Positions 12,713 through 24,200 of a stretch of 64,000 nt of DNA are shown piece by piece; position 1 is the stretch's first letter, and every line of letters begins with the position of its first letter. Origin of the DNA: Patiria miniata (taxonomy: Eukaryota; Echinodermata; Asteroidea; Valvatida; Asterinidae); contig NW_024037074.1 in the NCBI RefSeq assembly GCF_015706575.1, positions 3,534,001-3,598,000 on the forward strand, written 5' to 3'. The notes below the pieces were generated by a model. It searched no databases, had not been told where the DNA came from, and worked only from the letters and a program-made list of their open reading frames with translations. Position numbers and translations under genes: made by a program.

Positions 12713-14503
12713 AATGTACTAATTGTAAAAAAACCTTTGAATGTTCATGTACAGTATGCCACTTTTTGTGTGAAAAAATTATGATGCTTAATCTCTAGAG
12801 AGAAACCACCCCCCCCTAAAAAAACAATGATAAAACAAAAGCAGAACACAAAAACATACAAAAAGCATTTTGGAAACAGTTTTGAGTAGGTTGTTATAGA
12901 AAATTACTTTATTTATGAATAATCATTCATGTAATTAACAGGAAATAACAGTCACAAAAATAGAGATAAGTCAATTTGATCAATCCTGACAATTACAAGA
13001 CGTTTCTCAAATATTAGAATACTTGGAACTCCTACTGGCAACTCATTAAACAACGATCAGTGCAGAGACTATCCCGCTAGTTTTACTGCACTAAGTTGGA
13101 CATGAGCGTAGTAGGGCTGTCTGTTTTCGAAAAATGTAGTATTCGATTACTCAACACTGTGTTTAACCGAATATTCGGTTGCCAGCTGCAACTGCGTGCG
13201 GCGTCAGTCAAACGTTGCACACATAGTGCGCCAGTTAAAGTTTGCGTGCTGCGACCAATATGGGTCGCTTGAGTGTTTTGCCCGTCAAGGTCTTTAACCT
13301 GCTAAAAGGATGGGATTGACCAAAAAGTTACCGTTGACAAAAAAGTGGCACCTGACAACAAAGCACCCCAACTTTACGATAAAAATCACAGTTGTGTGTG
13401 TGTCTGTGTAGTTTTTGTTTTTGAATATTCACGCCGGCAAACATTTATTCAAGTATTCTATTGATGATCAAATATTCGAATACTAGGGTCAACCGTAGAG
13501 TGTAGTCAAGAGGATTCCGAGCAGTGACGACCCAGGGAGTTGAGGCATTTTCCCACTATCGACTTGCCTACCCATGTTAAAACAACATGGGCCCCACATA
13601 AGCACAACCAAATCCCATTGGACAAGGCATACCATTGACACATAAAGGGCCTAGTAATGTAATTTTTTATGCAATCCTTGGAAATGCACTTTTGTGTCCC
13701 ATTAAACTTTATTTTTCAATTTTCGTTTTGCTATTTTTAAGGGCATTTTGGTGCCATTTTGGTTTGAGCAAAAGTGTGATGTCATTTCAGGCAGAAACCT
13801 CAATGTTACAGCTATTTCAGCATCAAAATTGTCACAATTTTGAAAATTTTGCTATCGTAATTTCCTTTTCTTTGGTGATTCGTTATTGTTTCAGTACATG
13901 ACAGGCCAATGAGCAACTTTTCTCACAAATGTTTTCAACTTTTGGGTTCACAATTTGAACAGAAAACCCCTAAACTGAACAGTGTCTTCCTGAAATGAGA
14001 TCACAGCAACAGCGCCCTCATTTGTCAAGAAAAGCATGGAAAATTTGAATGTTCAAAAAAGTGTGTCTTTCAATAAAAACTAATTCAAAAGGGATCTCAA
14101 TAGTTGTCATACAGTTAACCAGTTCGCGCAGGTATTATTTTGACATTGACCGGACCCAGGAGCGGGATTGTTTTTCATGAACCTCGACGCCAGACGGGTT
14201 CAGGCCGTTATCTGCAGGCAGCACACCCTGATATTTTCAGCCTCGCTCGCTGCGAGCGGTCGCTGACAGATATTTCCAGCCTCGTTCGTTGCGTGTTTAT
14301 CCATCATCCGTTCCGAATACCTCAAAACCTTTGCGTGTACATACACGTCGTCCGACGTGAACTGGTTGAGAGTAGTGCAAAGTTGCTCAAAATATGAGCC
14401 CAAGTAAATTCATTTCATGGTCTTTTAAAGTTGGTATGTTTTTGGCGGTAGATTTTTACCCAGGTACAGCCTCTCATACCCTGATCCCGACCAGGCTTGG
14501 ATT

Positions 14504-14707
14504 TTACCCGTGTAGAGCAGGTGCCGGAAACGTGTAGAAGCCGTGTTGGACTCTAGCTAGTGTGAAAAGGGTTCCCCAAATCTCTGTTTTGGACCCATCG
14601 TCGCTCTCGCTGTAAACCTCTGGCTCTGACATATACAGCGCTATCTGACCTGACTCGTCTCTGTGCTCATCCTCGGAATATGATTCATCAGAAAAAATCA
14701 CGATCAA
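14504..14707 (-). pseudogene. Acidic protein fragment, possible transposon-derived remnant
   Basis: A 67-codon open frame on the minus strand is rich in D, E and S (FSDESYSEDEHRDESGQ, then SEPEVYSESDDGSK). The upstream antisense sequence also encodes serine/aspartate-rich residues in another frame, as if a longer acidic N-terminus had been broken. Such acidic leaders are common in transposon-encoded and P2RX7-domain-like proteins of marine invertebrates; that link is a guess. No splice sites or downstream domain were found. Confidence 0.2.
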
Positions 14708-14916
14708 GGTCGCTCTCTGAGACGTCTGACGATGAATCTGACGAACTAATTCACTCCGCCATGATTTTGACCCGGGACGTTTACCGTGTATATGGCTGTG
14801 TTTACGTGGTCGTTGGCGAGCAGCACGCGTGGTTACGTTCTGGCGATGACGTCATCACCGGGGATCCGGCCAGCGGCCAAAAAGGGTATTTTGGGGGGCG
14901 GGGGCACGCTTCATAT

Positions 14917-14922
14917 TTTATT
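14917..14922 (-). terminator. Candidate polyadenylation signal of PUSL1
   Basis: AATAAA on the minus strand (TTTATT on plus), about 290 bases downstream of the reconstructed PUSL1 stop codon (15215-15217). Confidence 0.4.
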
Positions 14923-15214
14923 CTTTTCAGGGTCGCCATTTATGAGCAAAACATTAAAATTGTGAACTTTGTGAAATGGTTAAGTGTTTATAGACATCTT
15001 ACAATGCCTTCCTCGATAAAAGTGTTTTAATTTCAGGTACCCTTTAAGGTGTAAGATGTAATGCCATTCTGTCCATACAAGGAGTATCAAAACAACAGGT
15101 GCAAGACCAAAAGCACCTGCAACGTAAGACATGCTTTCCCAATCTCGACTTTTTCTCCACCATCAGCTGCATACTTGTGGTAACAGGATTCAAATTCAGC
15201 ACAGCCAATGACTG

Positions 15215-18200
15215 TCATAAATTGGGCCGTACAATCTCTGAGCTTTCAGACTCCTGCATATTCTCCAGTGAAAGATCTGTAAACAGAAAAAGAAAAACAG
15301 AAAGATTAACTGAAATTAAGTGAAATCGGATAACCGATTTCACTGGAAGTTCCCATCCAGCTCACAGTCACTCATGCCAACAAAAAGTGACGAGTGAGGT
15401 GCCACATGTAATGCCCTCCCAATGACTGGGTTTAGTTTGCAGGATTCAATGACCACTGCGCCTTGACAAAAAAAACTCCAGAACTGTGACGTTGAAAACA
15501 AAAACCTACATTCTTTAAGAATTTTAAAATGCCTTTTTTTCCTTTTCATTGATACATAAATTCTACCCCAAAATCTGAAACACGCACACACCAACATGAC
15601 CTTCACAATGACTTCAATTATAAAAAATTGGATGCGTAGTATCCCCCCGCCCCCCAGTAGCAAATCTCGGGATGGGGGGAGGGAACACCCCCCCCCCCCC
15701 CCCCCCCCCCCCCCCCGCATTCAGCCGCTGGATGTTGTTGTGTAACTAGTCAAATGGGGCCAAAATAATAAACAGAATGCCAAAATTCCTACATTTATTC
15801 GTGAATTGCCTTAGAATGCAGGGAAAAGCATCATAGATTTCAAAATTTCCCAGGGGATGCTCCAGGACCTCCTAGCAGGGCGTGCCTTTGGCAAGCTCAA
15901 GACTCCACCCCCTCCCCCTTCAGTTTTCTGAAAGCTAGATCCGCCCCTGCCCCTCCTCGGATTCATCCTGTGGTTTCCTTACCTTCCTCATTGTACAAGA
16001 CTTCTTTCAGATAAAGTCCATCTGGTGGGGCCGTGGGACTCGTCTTTGGGTGAGCGTTATCACAAGATTCTAAAACTGCTCTCACTTCCTCCAGTGATCG
16101 GCTGCCCTTGCCCACCGAAACCAGAGCAGAGACCATTCTGCGTATCTGGTGACGAAATAAGAAAGTCCGGTGACTAAACCACATAAATTGGGTAGGGGGG
16201 AGGGAGGTGGGAGGGGAAGCCACATCCCCATCAATTTTCATATAAAATCAATCAATTTTAATTCTTTTTTACATTTGTCTCTCTAATCCCCTTTTCTATT
16301 CACTGAAATAATAATAATAATAATAATCGGCATTTAAGAACACTCTTATTAGTTAACTAAATCACAGCGTTTACAGTATTATTATTACCCCTGATCATTG
16401 GGCCAATGAAACATTCCAAATACCATCTCAGCTCCCTGGGGAGTATACAGCTCGATGCTGCCTGTTAGGCACAAGCGAGCTTATTCAATCACCATAACCA
16501 TCTCTGCCCTCACAGGTACCCATTTACTCCTGGGTGGAGAGAAGCAATGAGTGACAAAGTGCCTAGCTCAAGGGCACACGCACCATGACCCAGGCTGGAC
16601 TCGAACCCATAACCCGCAGCTTTACCCACAGACCACGAATTCAGTGCCCTTAACCACGAGGCCACAGCACTCCACGAGTGGACTAGTGGTGGTAACACTA
16701 TGTAGAAATCTCTTTCGGGAAGATGTGGGGTTCTCAAAAACTCAATGTTACGATCAGTATGCTCTGATCATCTTCCGCCTTCTTACTTTGTCTCATTTGA
16801 TCTCTAGCAAACAAAAAAGGATTTACCACACAAACACGTGCACACAATACCTGTCTGTACACGAATGAGCGACTTCGAAAAGACACCTCCCAGAACTGGA
16901 TGTGGGAGTGGCCGCGACTCCAGTGCCGGTCCAGGAGGCCGTGCGAGGGCGCTATTTCAATGCGGTCTATCGTTTTGATGGGCGATTTGAAGCTGTTCTC
17001 TTTGGATGCGCTGCGGAATGCTGAGAAATCGTGTGTGCCAAGGAAGAGTTTCGTTGCTTCTTTCATGGCTTCAATGTTCAGCCTGAATGAGTGTTTTAAA
17101 AAAATTATAAAAAGTTGAAGAAAAAAAACCATGTTCTTCAATAATACATTCAACAACGATTTTGTGCATCACATGTACTCGGATTGTATGGGCGAACTTT
17201 TGCTGCGTCATGTACAATTTTGAATTTGACAACCGTTATCGAGATTTTCCAAACCTCGGTCTTCATTCGGCACCGCCTGCTAACAGTGCTATTTGGGTGC
17301 CTAATTTTGAAGATTCCAGATCAACATTAGTCAATGTTATCTTACAGAAACATCAAACTGTATTATCATGACTGTATGATATTACGAAGCAAGTGATTTA
17401 TTTCAAAATTTGATCAGAACATTAAAAGCTTAAAGTGATAAAGCGAAATCGAAACGAAGCCAAGCTTTGAAAAGGGCCATCAATGTCGTCATGTCGGGAA
17501 TAATTATCAGGTCTGGGAACCAGACTATATGAAGGGAACCACAGCCGAATGCGGTCTTATACCAAGACTCCTCCTATTCAAGTCAAGTCATCTTTTTAAT
17601 ATCCCACGGGGGTAATTTAAAGGGAATGCACAACATTTGCTTTTGCTGCAATTTTCAGAAATAAATGGATTTAGAGGATTAGTATGTTATAGCAAATATT
17701 GTTACACTGACTTGTTTCACGTTTTGGATTTGTGGATGCTGGAAAAAAAACCCAAGAAAACCAATCATATTCTTGTAGTCTGGCTCCCTGACCCCACTTA
17801 AGATGAAACGGAGCAATTTATAGACTTTGGGAATTGTAAGACCAGGAATCAGTCTAGCAGGCTTGCAGTCTCATAGGTGTGTAATTAATTGCAAAGAAAA
17901 TGCAGACGAACTAAATACAAAAAAATTAGGAGCACTTTTTGTCTTTTTTTTTGAAAAAAAATACAGTTTTTTCTTGAAAATGTTGGCACACCAGGAGCCA
18001 CAACTTTTAATACAGGATGCTTTAGACTGTCATTCCCTAACAATCCAGTAAGATATTTCGTGATAATTTGATCATTTCGTTTTTTTTATGTTTGCAAATG
18101 TTGTATCTTCCCTTTAAAACGCTTGCATACAATAAAAACATTGAAACATTCCAGACACTCACTCACTCTTAATAGCCCAGCATCTGTCCTTCTCCGTTAC

Positions 18201-21200
18201 TGGCAAGGAGCGGTAGGTGCAACCGACTGCTATCCTGTACAAGTAACTTCTGGAGATTGCGTTGTGCTGGGCGTGGAATTTGTCAGGGACCCTCCTGGCT
18301 CCGATAACCCTGGATGACAGAATAAGGATCGGGAAATTATCTCGGCCATTAAATCACAGGAATCATTGACTAAGTAGGAGGGGGTTGCAATCTTTTAGCC
18401 AGAGAGGAATACAGGGTATTTGGACACCCTACAGGCTATTTTGTACCCACCATTTTGTACTAAAATGCACAAAAAATACCTAATTTTCAAATCCTTATGA
18501 CTAAAGTCTTATGATCTGGAGTGCTGTGGACTCGTGGTTAAGGGCACTGGATTCGTGGTCTGTGGGTAAAGCTGCGGGTTGTGGGTTCAAGTCCTAGCGG
18601 GGTCATGGTGCATGTGCCCTTGGGCAAGGCACTTTGTCACTCATTGCTTCTCTCCACCCAGGAGTAAATGGGTACCTGTGAGGGCAGAGATGGTTATGTG
18701 ATTGATTTAGCTTGCTTGCGCCTAACAGGCAGCATCGAGCTGTATACTCCCCAGGGAGCTGAGATGGTATTTGGAATGTTTAATTGACCCAATGATCAGG
18801 GTAATAATAATACTGTAAGTGCTGAGATTTAGTTTACTAATAAGAGAGTTCTTAAATGCCGATTATTGGCTTTTTCGCAATTTTGCGAAAAAGCCTTTCT
18901 TTCTGTTCTCATTTTTTTTGTATCTTCTTCTTCTTCTTCTTCTTTTTGTCGCCTAAATCCCATTGACTTTGTACACGTTTTTTCTCAGTGCCACTTTTGG
19001 TATTAATCTTCGTCTTACATCATTCAAATTAAGCATAGTCATAGTCCTTATAGCAGAGATGTGCCCCGAAGAGTGACGTCATGGTGACGTCATTGACTAA
19101 TTTATTATAGATTTTTGAATATTTAATTTTTCCCATAGACTTTGTACACAAAAATTAAGAAAAAATTGTCGATTTTCAAAGGGCATTTTCGACTCTTTGC
19201 CAGTAATTCATTTACACCAATCTTTGTCCAAGCAAAGACCCTAATTCAAACAACATTGTGGAATGATGACGTCATGATGACGTCATCCAGTGTTTATTTA
19301 TAGGCAATTAAATTGTGACACTTTTAATATTTAAAAATGCATAAGAAATCAACCGTCCGCGTCCGCAGCATTCTGTTGCCGCAAGTGGTAGAGTAGGTTG
19401 AGGTCTTTATTTCATTCAGTGTGCGTGCAATCACGTGACCCTTGCTTCCGGTCGAAAAAGGCCCAAACCGGAAGTGGCTTATTATTTAAAAGTGGTAATA
19501 GAAATGAACTTGCTTTTAACGGTGTTAGTCTCTTGGCTAAAAGTATTCTTCAAATCATCTACCAATGACGTCATGCAATCTTCGAGCGCCCTCTAGCGAC
19601 AGGTTGAAAATTAGCAAAAATGTATTTTGAATAGATGTCTGTGGCGAAGTTTGTCGGAATCGCCTAAATATTGGTGTATATAATGACCTTGACCCACTTA
19701 AGACGTGTGCGAAGTTTTAGGCAAATGACGTCATCAGACCGGAAGTTATAATAAAAAGACCCTTTTTCATTTGAAAATTCCTGAAAAATCAACCATGGCA
19801 GTTTTTATGTTAGTTTTTACTTTAATTGTCGATTTAAGGGTAGGTCTAAAACATATCAAAGCTTCGAGGCAATAAGTGAACTCGGACATGCCCTGCGCAC
19901 GCTTAAAACTTCAGGTTGACAATACCTCATACACGTACGTTACGCACATACTGTACATCGTATGTCAGTCAGCCTGCAGAGCACGTGTTGACGACGTCAA
20001 ATCCTGTCCACATCACAGTGACCGTTTTAGCCGATTTTCGGCTAACCTTGACAGATTTTATGTTCATGCATACGCATAGTCAGGGGCGTATAATAAAAAA
20101 TCATAATGCCGAAAAGCCCTATGTTACGTATTTAAAGGTGCAGTTTTTCTGCAGTGGGATTTTCCACAAGTCTTTTCCTACACAACACTGATATCTTACT
20201 GAGTAGTTCTGAACCTCAGCCGAGAATTACTATGAAAAGGAAAGAGAAATCGTATTTTTTTCGGTCTGTCATTCGATTGAACATATTCCTAAGGGTCAGA
20301 ATATCAAGTAATATTTCATAAAAATGTTTCAGTTCAAAGGCAAATTACAAATTAAAGGTGCAATTTTCTGCAGTGGGATTTTGTTTAGCCCGTTAACTTT
20401 GTACACGTGTTAGCCCATTGACTTTGTACACGTTTTCAAGCCACCATTTCTATAACTTGGCGATCTGGAATCGTCATCAATGTAACAGCCAAGGAAGACC
20501 CTCATACAAAAATTATGCCAAGACTATGACGTCATGATGACGTCATCACCCAATTTTGTTTATTGATTTTTGAAAATTTACGTACATATTATGTTGTCCT
20601 ATATCTACAGAACTGTAAGCCTGATTGGGTTGAAACTTGGTATGTGGCTAGACCGGGATGTGTTATAGGTAAAAAAACCAATTAGGTGACGCCATGATGA
20701 CGTCATCCGGAGATTTTATATGAATATTTGAGGTTTTTGACCTTTTAGCCATATCTCATGAACGTAACATGCAAAATTAAAAATTCTTTGTGTATTTGGT
20801 CTGTTAGGTAAAAGGTATTTGCACAACATTTTGAACAAAATATCTGACATCATTATGACGTCATAAAAATGCGATTTTCAAAATACACATATAAGGAAAG
20901 GTCCGACTGTCATGAAACTTAATGGGTAGGTAAATAATGGTACTAGTATACAAAGTTTAAAGTGACGTCACGATGACGTCATCGTTTGGTTTTTATAATT
21001 TTAAGATATTTTAAATTTTATTGTGCTTCCACAAATTGCACACTTTCTTTCACCGGATTGACATTAAACTTGGTTCAAACCAAAATCACAATGACAAAAT
21101 GTGCATTGAGAAGGGTCTTAAGGATGACGTCATTGCAGGGCAAGTGACATCATTTGATAAAATTATACTTTAGGAATTATTCTAAGCGTTTTGAACAACC

Positions 21201-24200
21201 TTTAACTGCATAAAGCACTCTGAAAAGTGACTGCAAAAGGACAAACGAAACAAATATTTGTAAAATGCGAAAAAGCCCTGTGTTCTGTTTGCAAACAGAC
21301 ATACAGCTCTAGTTATTATTATTATTATTAAAGCCACAGGGAGTCCACAATATTTTTAAAGATGCGGCATCAGTGCACTGAAAATTAAAAAACACAAATA
21401 AGACATTGAAGACAACAATGTAGCTCAACTCATTAGCGCTGCTAATGTCCAAGTAAAACAATGACTATCCAGAATATTGCTGCGACGACGCTATAGCTGG
21501 GTTGCGATAAAGCTAATTGAGTCATGCTTTTCAGGAAAGGCTCAAATTTATTGTCTTGCCACTACATGTATTTGTGATGCGATCAAGCTAAAATGAGTTG
21601 TTTGTCGACCCTGATCAATTTGTATTTGTTTTCAGATTTGAAAAGATCACAATCTTAGCATTACTGCTGTGAAAACCGCATGCTGGTACCATACTTATTA
21701 TAAAAATTATGGAAGTGAAACACCAAGAGATAGGATGAAGTGATGTGATGAAGTGGCCTTATTTTGGCCTATATCTCACAATGAAAGTTCCCCGAAAAAC
21801 GACTTAGCTTGATCGCATCACATTTGATGAGAGCAAGACAGTGAGCAAATTTGCATTTCCCAAGAGATGATGGCTCCCCATACCTGACTTGCTCGCGTCT
21901 TGGAATGAAGGAGTTGAGACCGAGACACAGGCTCTCGTCCCTGAACGCTTCCGGTTTATTTGGCGGACGTACCAGATCAAAATGGGCCGTGTTGCACAAG
22001 GCGTGCACCCCTGAATCAGTGCGGCTTGAAACGTAGATTTTGGTCGACCGATACGGGTTGAGCTTCTCTAATACATTCTGGGTAAAAAAGGAAGCCATTT
22101 TAGTTGCCACTGTGATCACATGACCTCCTCCAAGAAGAGAAGGCGCAACGTTACGCTTTCATTTAAAATAAAATTTCAACGAAATGGGTGAAGAACCAGA
22201 GACAAACACTGTGTATCTTAAAAAGGCCAAACCAGGAATATTAAAGCTTCAGGTTGGCTGTGTGTTACATCTTACTCTTTTTAACAGAGAGAGAGCAAAA
22301 AGCAGAACATTTAGGGGTCATATTTGTAGAAGAAAATATAACAGCTTCAAATAAAGTGTCTCTGCATTGCCTATTAATATAAACTGTAACATTCCCAAAT
22401 CGTCCAAAATCCTCTTTGCAAAATGGAGGATTTTGCAGAATCGAGGCTATATGGCAAAAATGGGGCTGATTTTGGAGGAGGCACTATGTCAAGGTCTTGG
22501 GCTGGACCTTGTGTTGGTTATGCTCAGCCGTGCAAAAATTTAGGCCTATATTATACTTGAAATCCTCTGCACTGCTCCAGGATGTCACTGGCTCTGCCTC
22601 AACATATTGACAGGGATTGCTGGAGGATTTTGCACTCCGACATCCGCGCCATAATGGGGAGGGGGGGGGGGGGGGGGGCAACCATCTTCCACATGGGGGC
22701 GCTCTTCGAAACTGACTTTTATGCATACTGAAAATTATATGCAAATTTTCACCACGCATTGTATTGGTTGTGGAGCTTGTTGTTTTGATTTTCATGTCAG
22801 AACTCTCTAACCATTTATGGAAATAGTTACAAAAAAAATATCTCACAAACAAATCCGACAGTCCCCCCCCCCCCCCCCCCCCCCCCCCCGGATACGCCAC
22901 CGGAATGAAAACTATACTGAACTACAGGTACTTGCTAACTAAGCAAAAAGTTATACCTCAATGACATCCTGTACACCAATCTTCCCACTCCGAGCTATGG
23001 CATTTTTGGAGGCTTTCACAACACCACTGTGAAAAAGAACAAAAAAAAGATGAAAAAAAACCACTCAAATCACAATTTCTATCACAATCTCCCAGAGTAC
23101 TTATCTTTTGTAACTTTTTTGGTCGGTTACCTGGTTTCTAATACCAGGGAAACAGCATTATGGCTATTGCTTGATTTTTAGTTTAGCAGTGGCTATCAAT
23201 ACGGCAGTCGACCGTCTGGTTCCCTGACCCGATATTAACGTCAGGATCTTTGGCCCTTGGAACCAGACTGTCCACTGAATGGTTCTGGGGCTAGTATATT
23301 TCCCTCAAAAACAAAATCCTCCAAAAGCCATGACTTACTGATGAAAAAGATGAAATCTACTTCAATAAAAGGGATGATTTGATTTAAAACCTAAAAGTAA
23401 AGAAAACTATTGTTAAAAGAACAGGGAAAAAAGAAAATTCTAACAGTAACAGTGAAGATTTGATCCCAGGAACTTCGCTATGGTAACTAATGTTAGTTCA
23501 ACAGTTTCCAATTAAGCTACCAAAGCACATTGGTTGGAAGGGCTGTTAATAAACAGATATAATTGTGATAGATTTGCAATACCAATGGCATGCCATATTA
23601 AACGATAGCAGTAGCACTTGAAAATTACATAACACTAACAGCTGCCAAATGATTAACCCTAACTCCCTAGGCCCTTTTGCTAGGATGTAGCCTCAATCCT
23701 GCAAAATCCTCCAACTGGCCTCATGGAAAAATAGCATACAGCCTCAATCCTGCAAATTCCTCCGTTATTTCTTGAATATGGTCCATGGAGGGGTGACCAC
23801 TGCCTCAATCCTGCAAAATCCTCCGGCTATGACTGTCAATAGGCTTATGCAGAGGCAGTGACATCCTTGAGCAGTGCGGAGGATTTCAAGTATAATCAAG
23901 AACTAAATTTATGCACGGCTGAGCATAAACAACACAAGGTTCGGCCCAAGACCTTGACACAGTGCATACTCCGAAATCAGCAACGCACTTTTGCCATGTA
24001 ACCTCAATCCTGCAAATTCCTCCAATTTGCAAAAAGGATTTTGGAGGATTCAGGGCGGTTAGGGTTAAGGCAGTGGACATTTAGCCGGAGAAGGCAAACC
24101 TTTAGTAAACGTTAGCTTGCCGGATATCTTTCATATGGACTGAACATGTGCAGTTACTGTTTTTTTTACTTAGACATTTTCCGGTCACAAATTTTAGTCA

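Larger units (their letters stand above)
12720..15214. other. Tail-to-tail intergenic region between KLHL and PUSL1
   Basis: No intact gene seen. About 13098-13495 looks like a decayed MITE, with TAGGGCTGTC near one end and ATTCGAATACTAGGG near the other. At about 14105-14365 the phrase AACCAGTTCGCG and, inverted, GTGAACTGGTT flank a CpG-rich block. A short acidic reading frame (14504-14707, minus) is described separately. Confidence 0.4.

Noticed and set aside
15963..15982. PUSL1 stop codon at 15963-15965
   Set aside because: Possible if the donor at 15981-15982 is not used, but that donor (GAAG|GTAAGG) joins in phase to an acidic final exon with a stop at 15215, which I prefer. Retained as an alternative isoform.
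18516..18620. A genuine tRNA gene
   Set aside because: A- and B-box-like sequences are present, but there is no foldable acceptor stem, and the same sequence with the same body recurs inverted at 16318-16680, so it is a SINE head.
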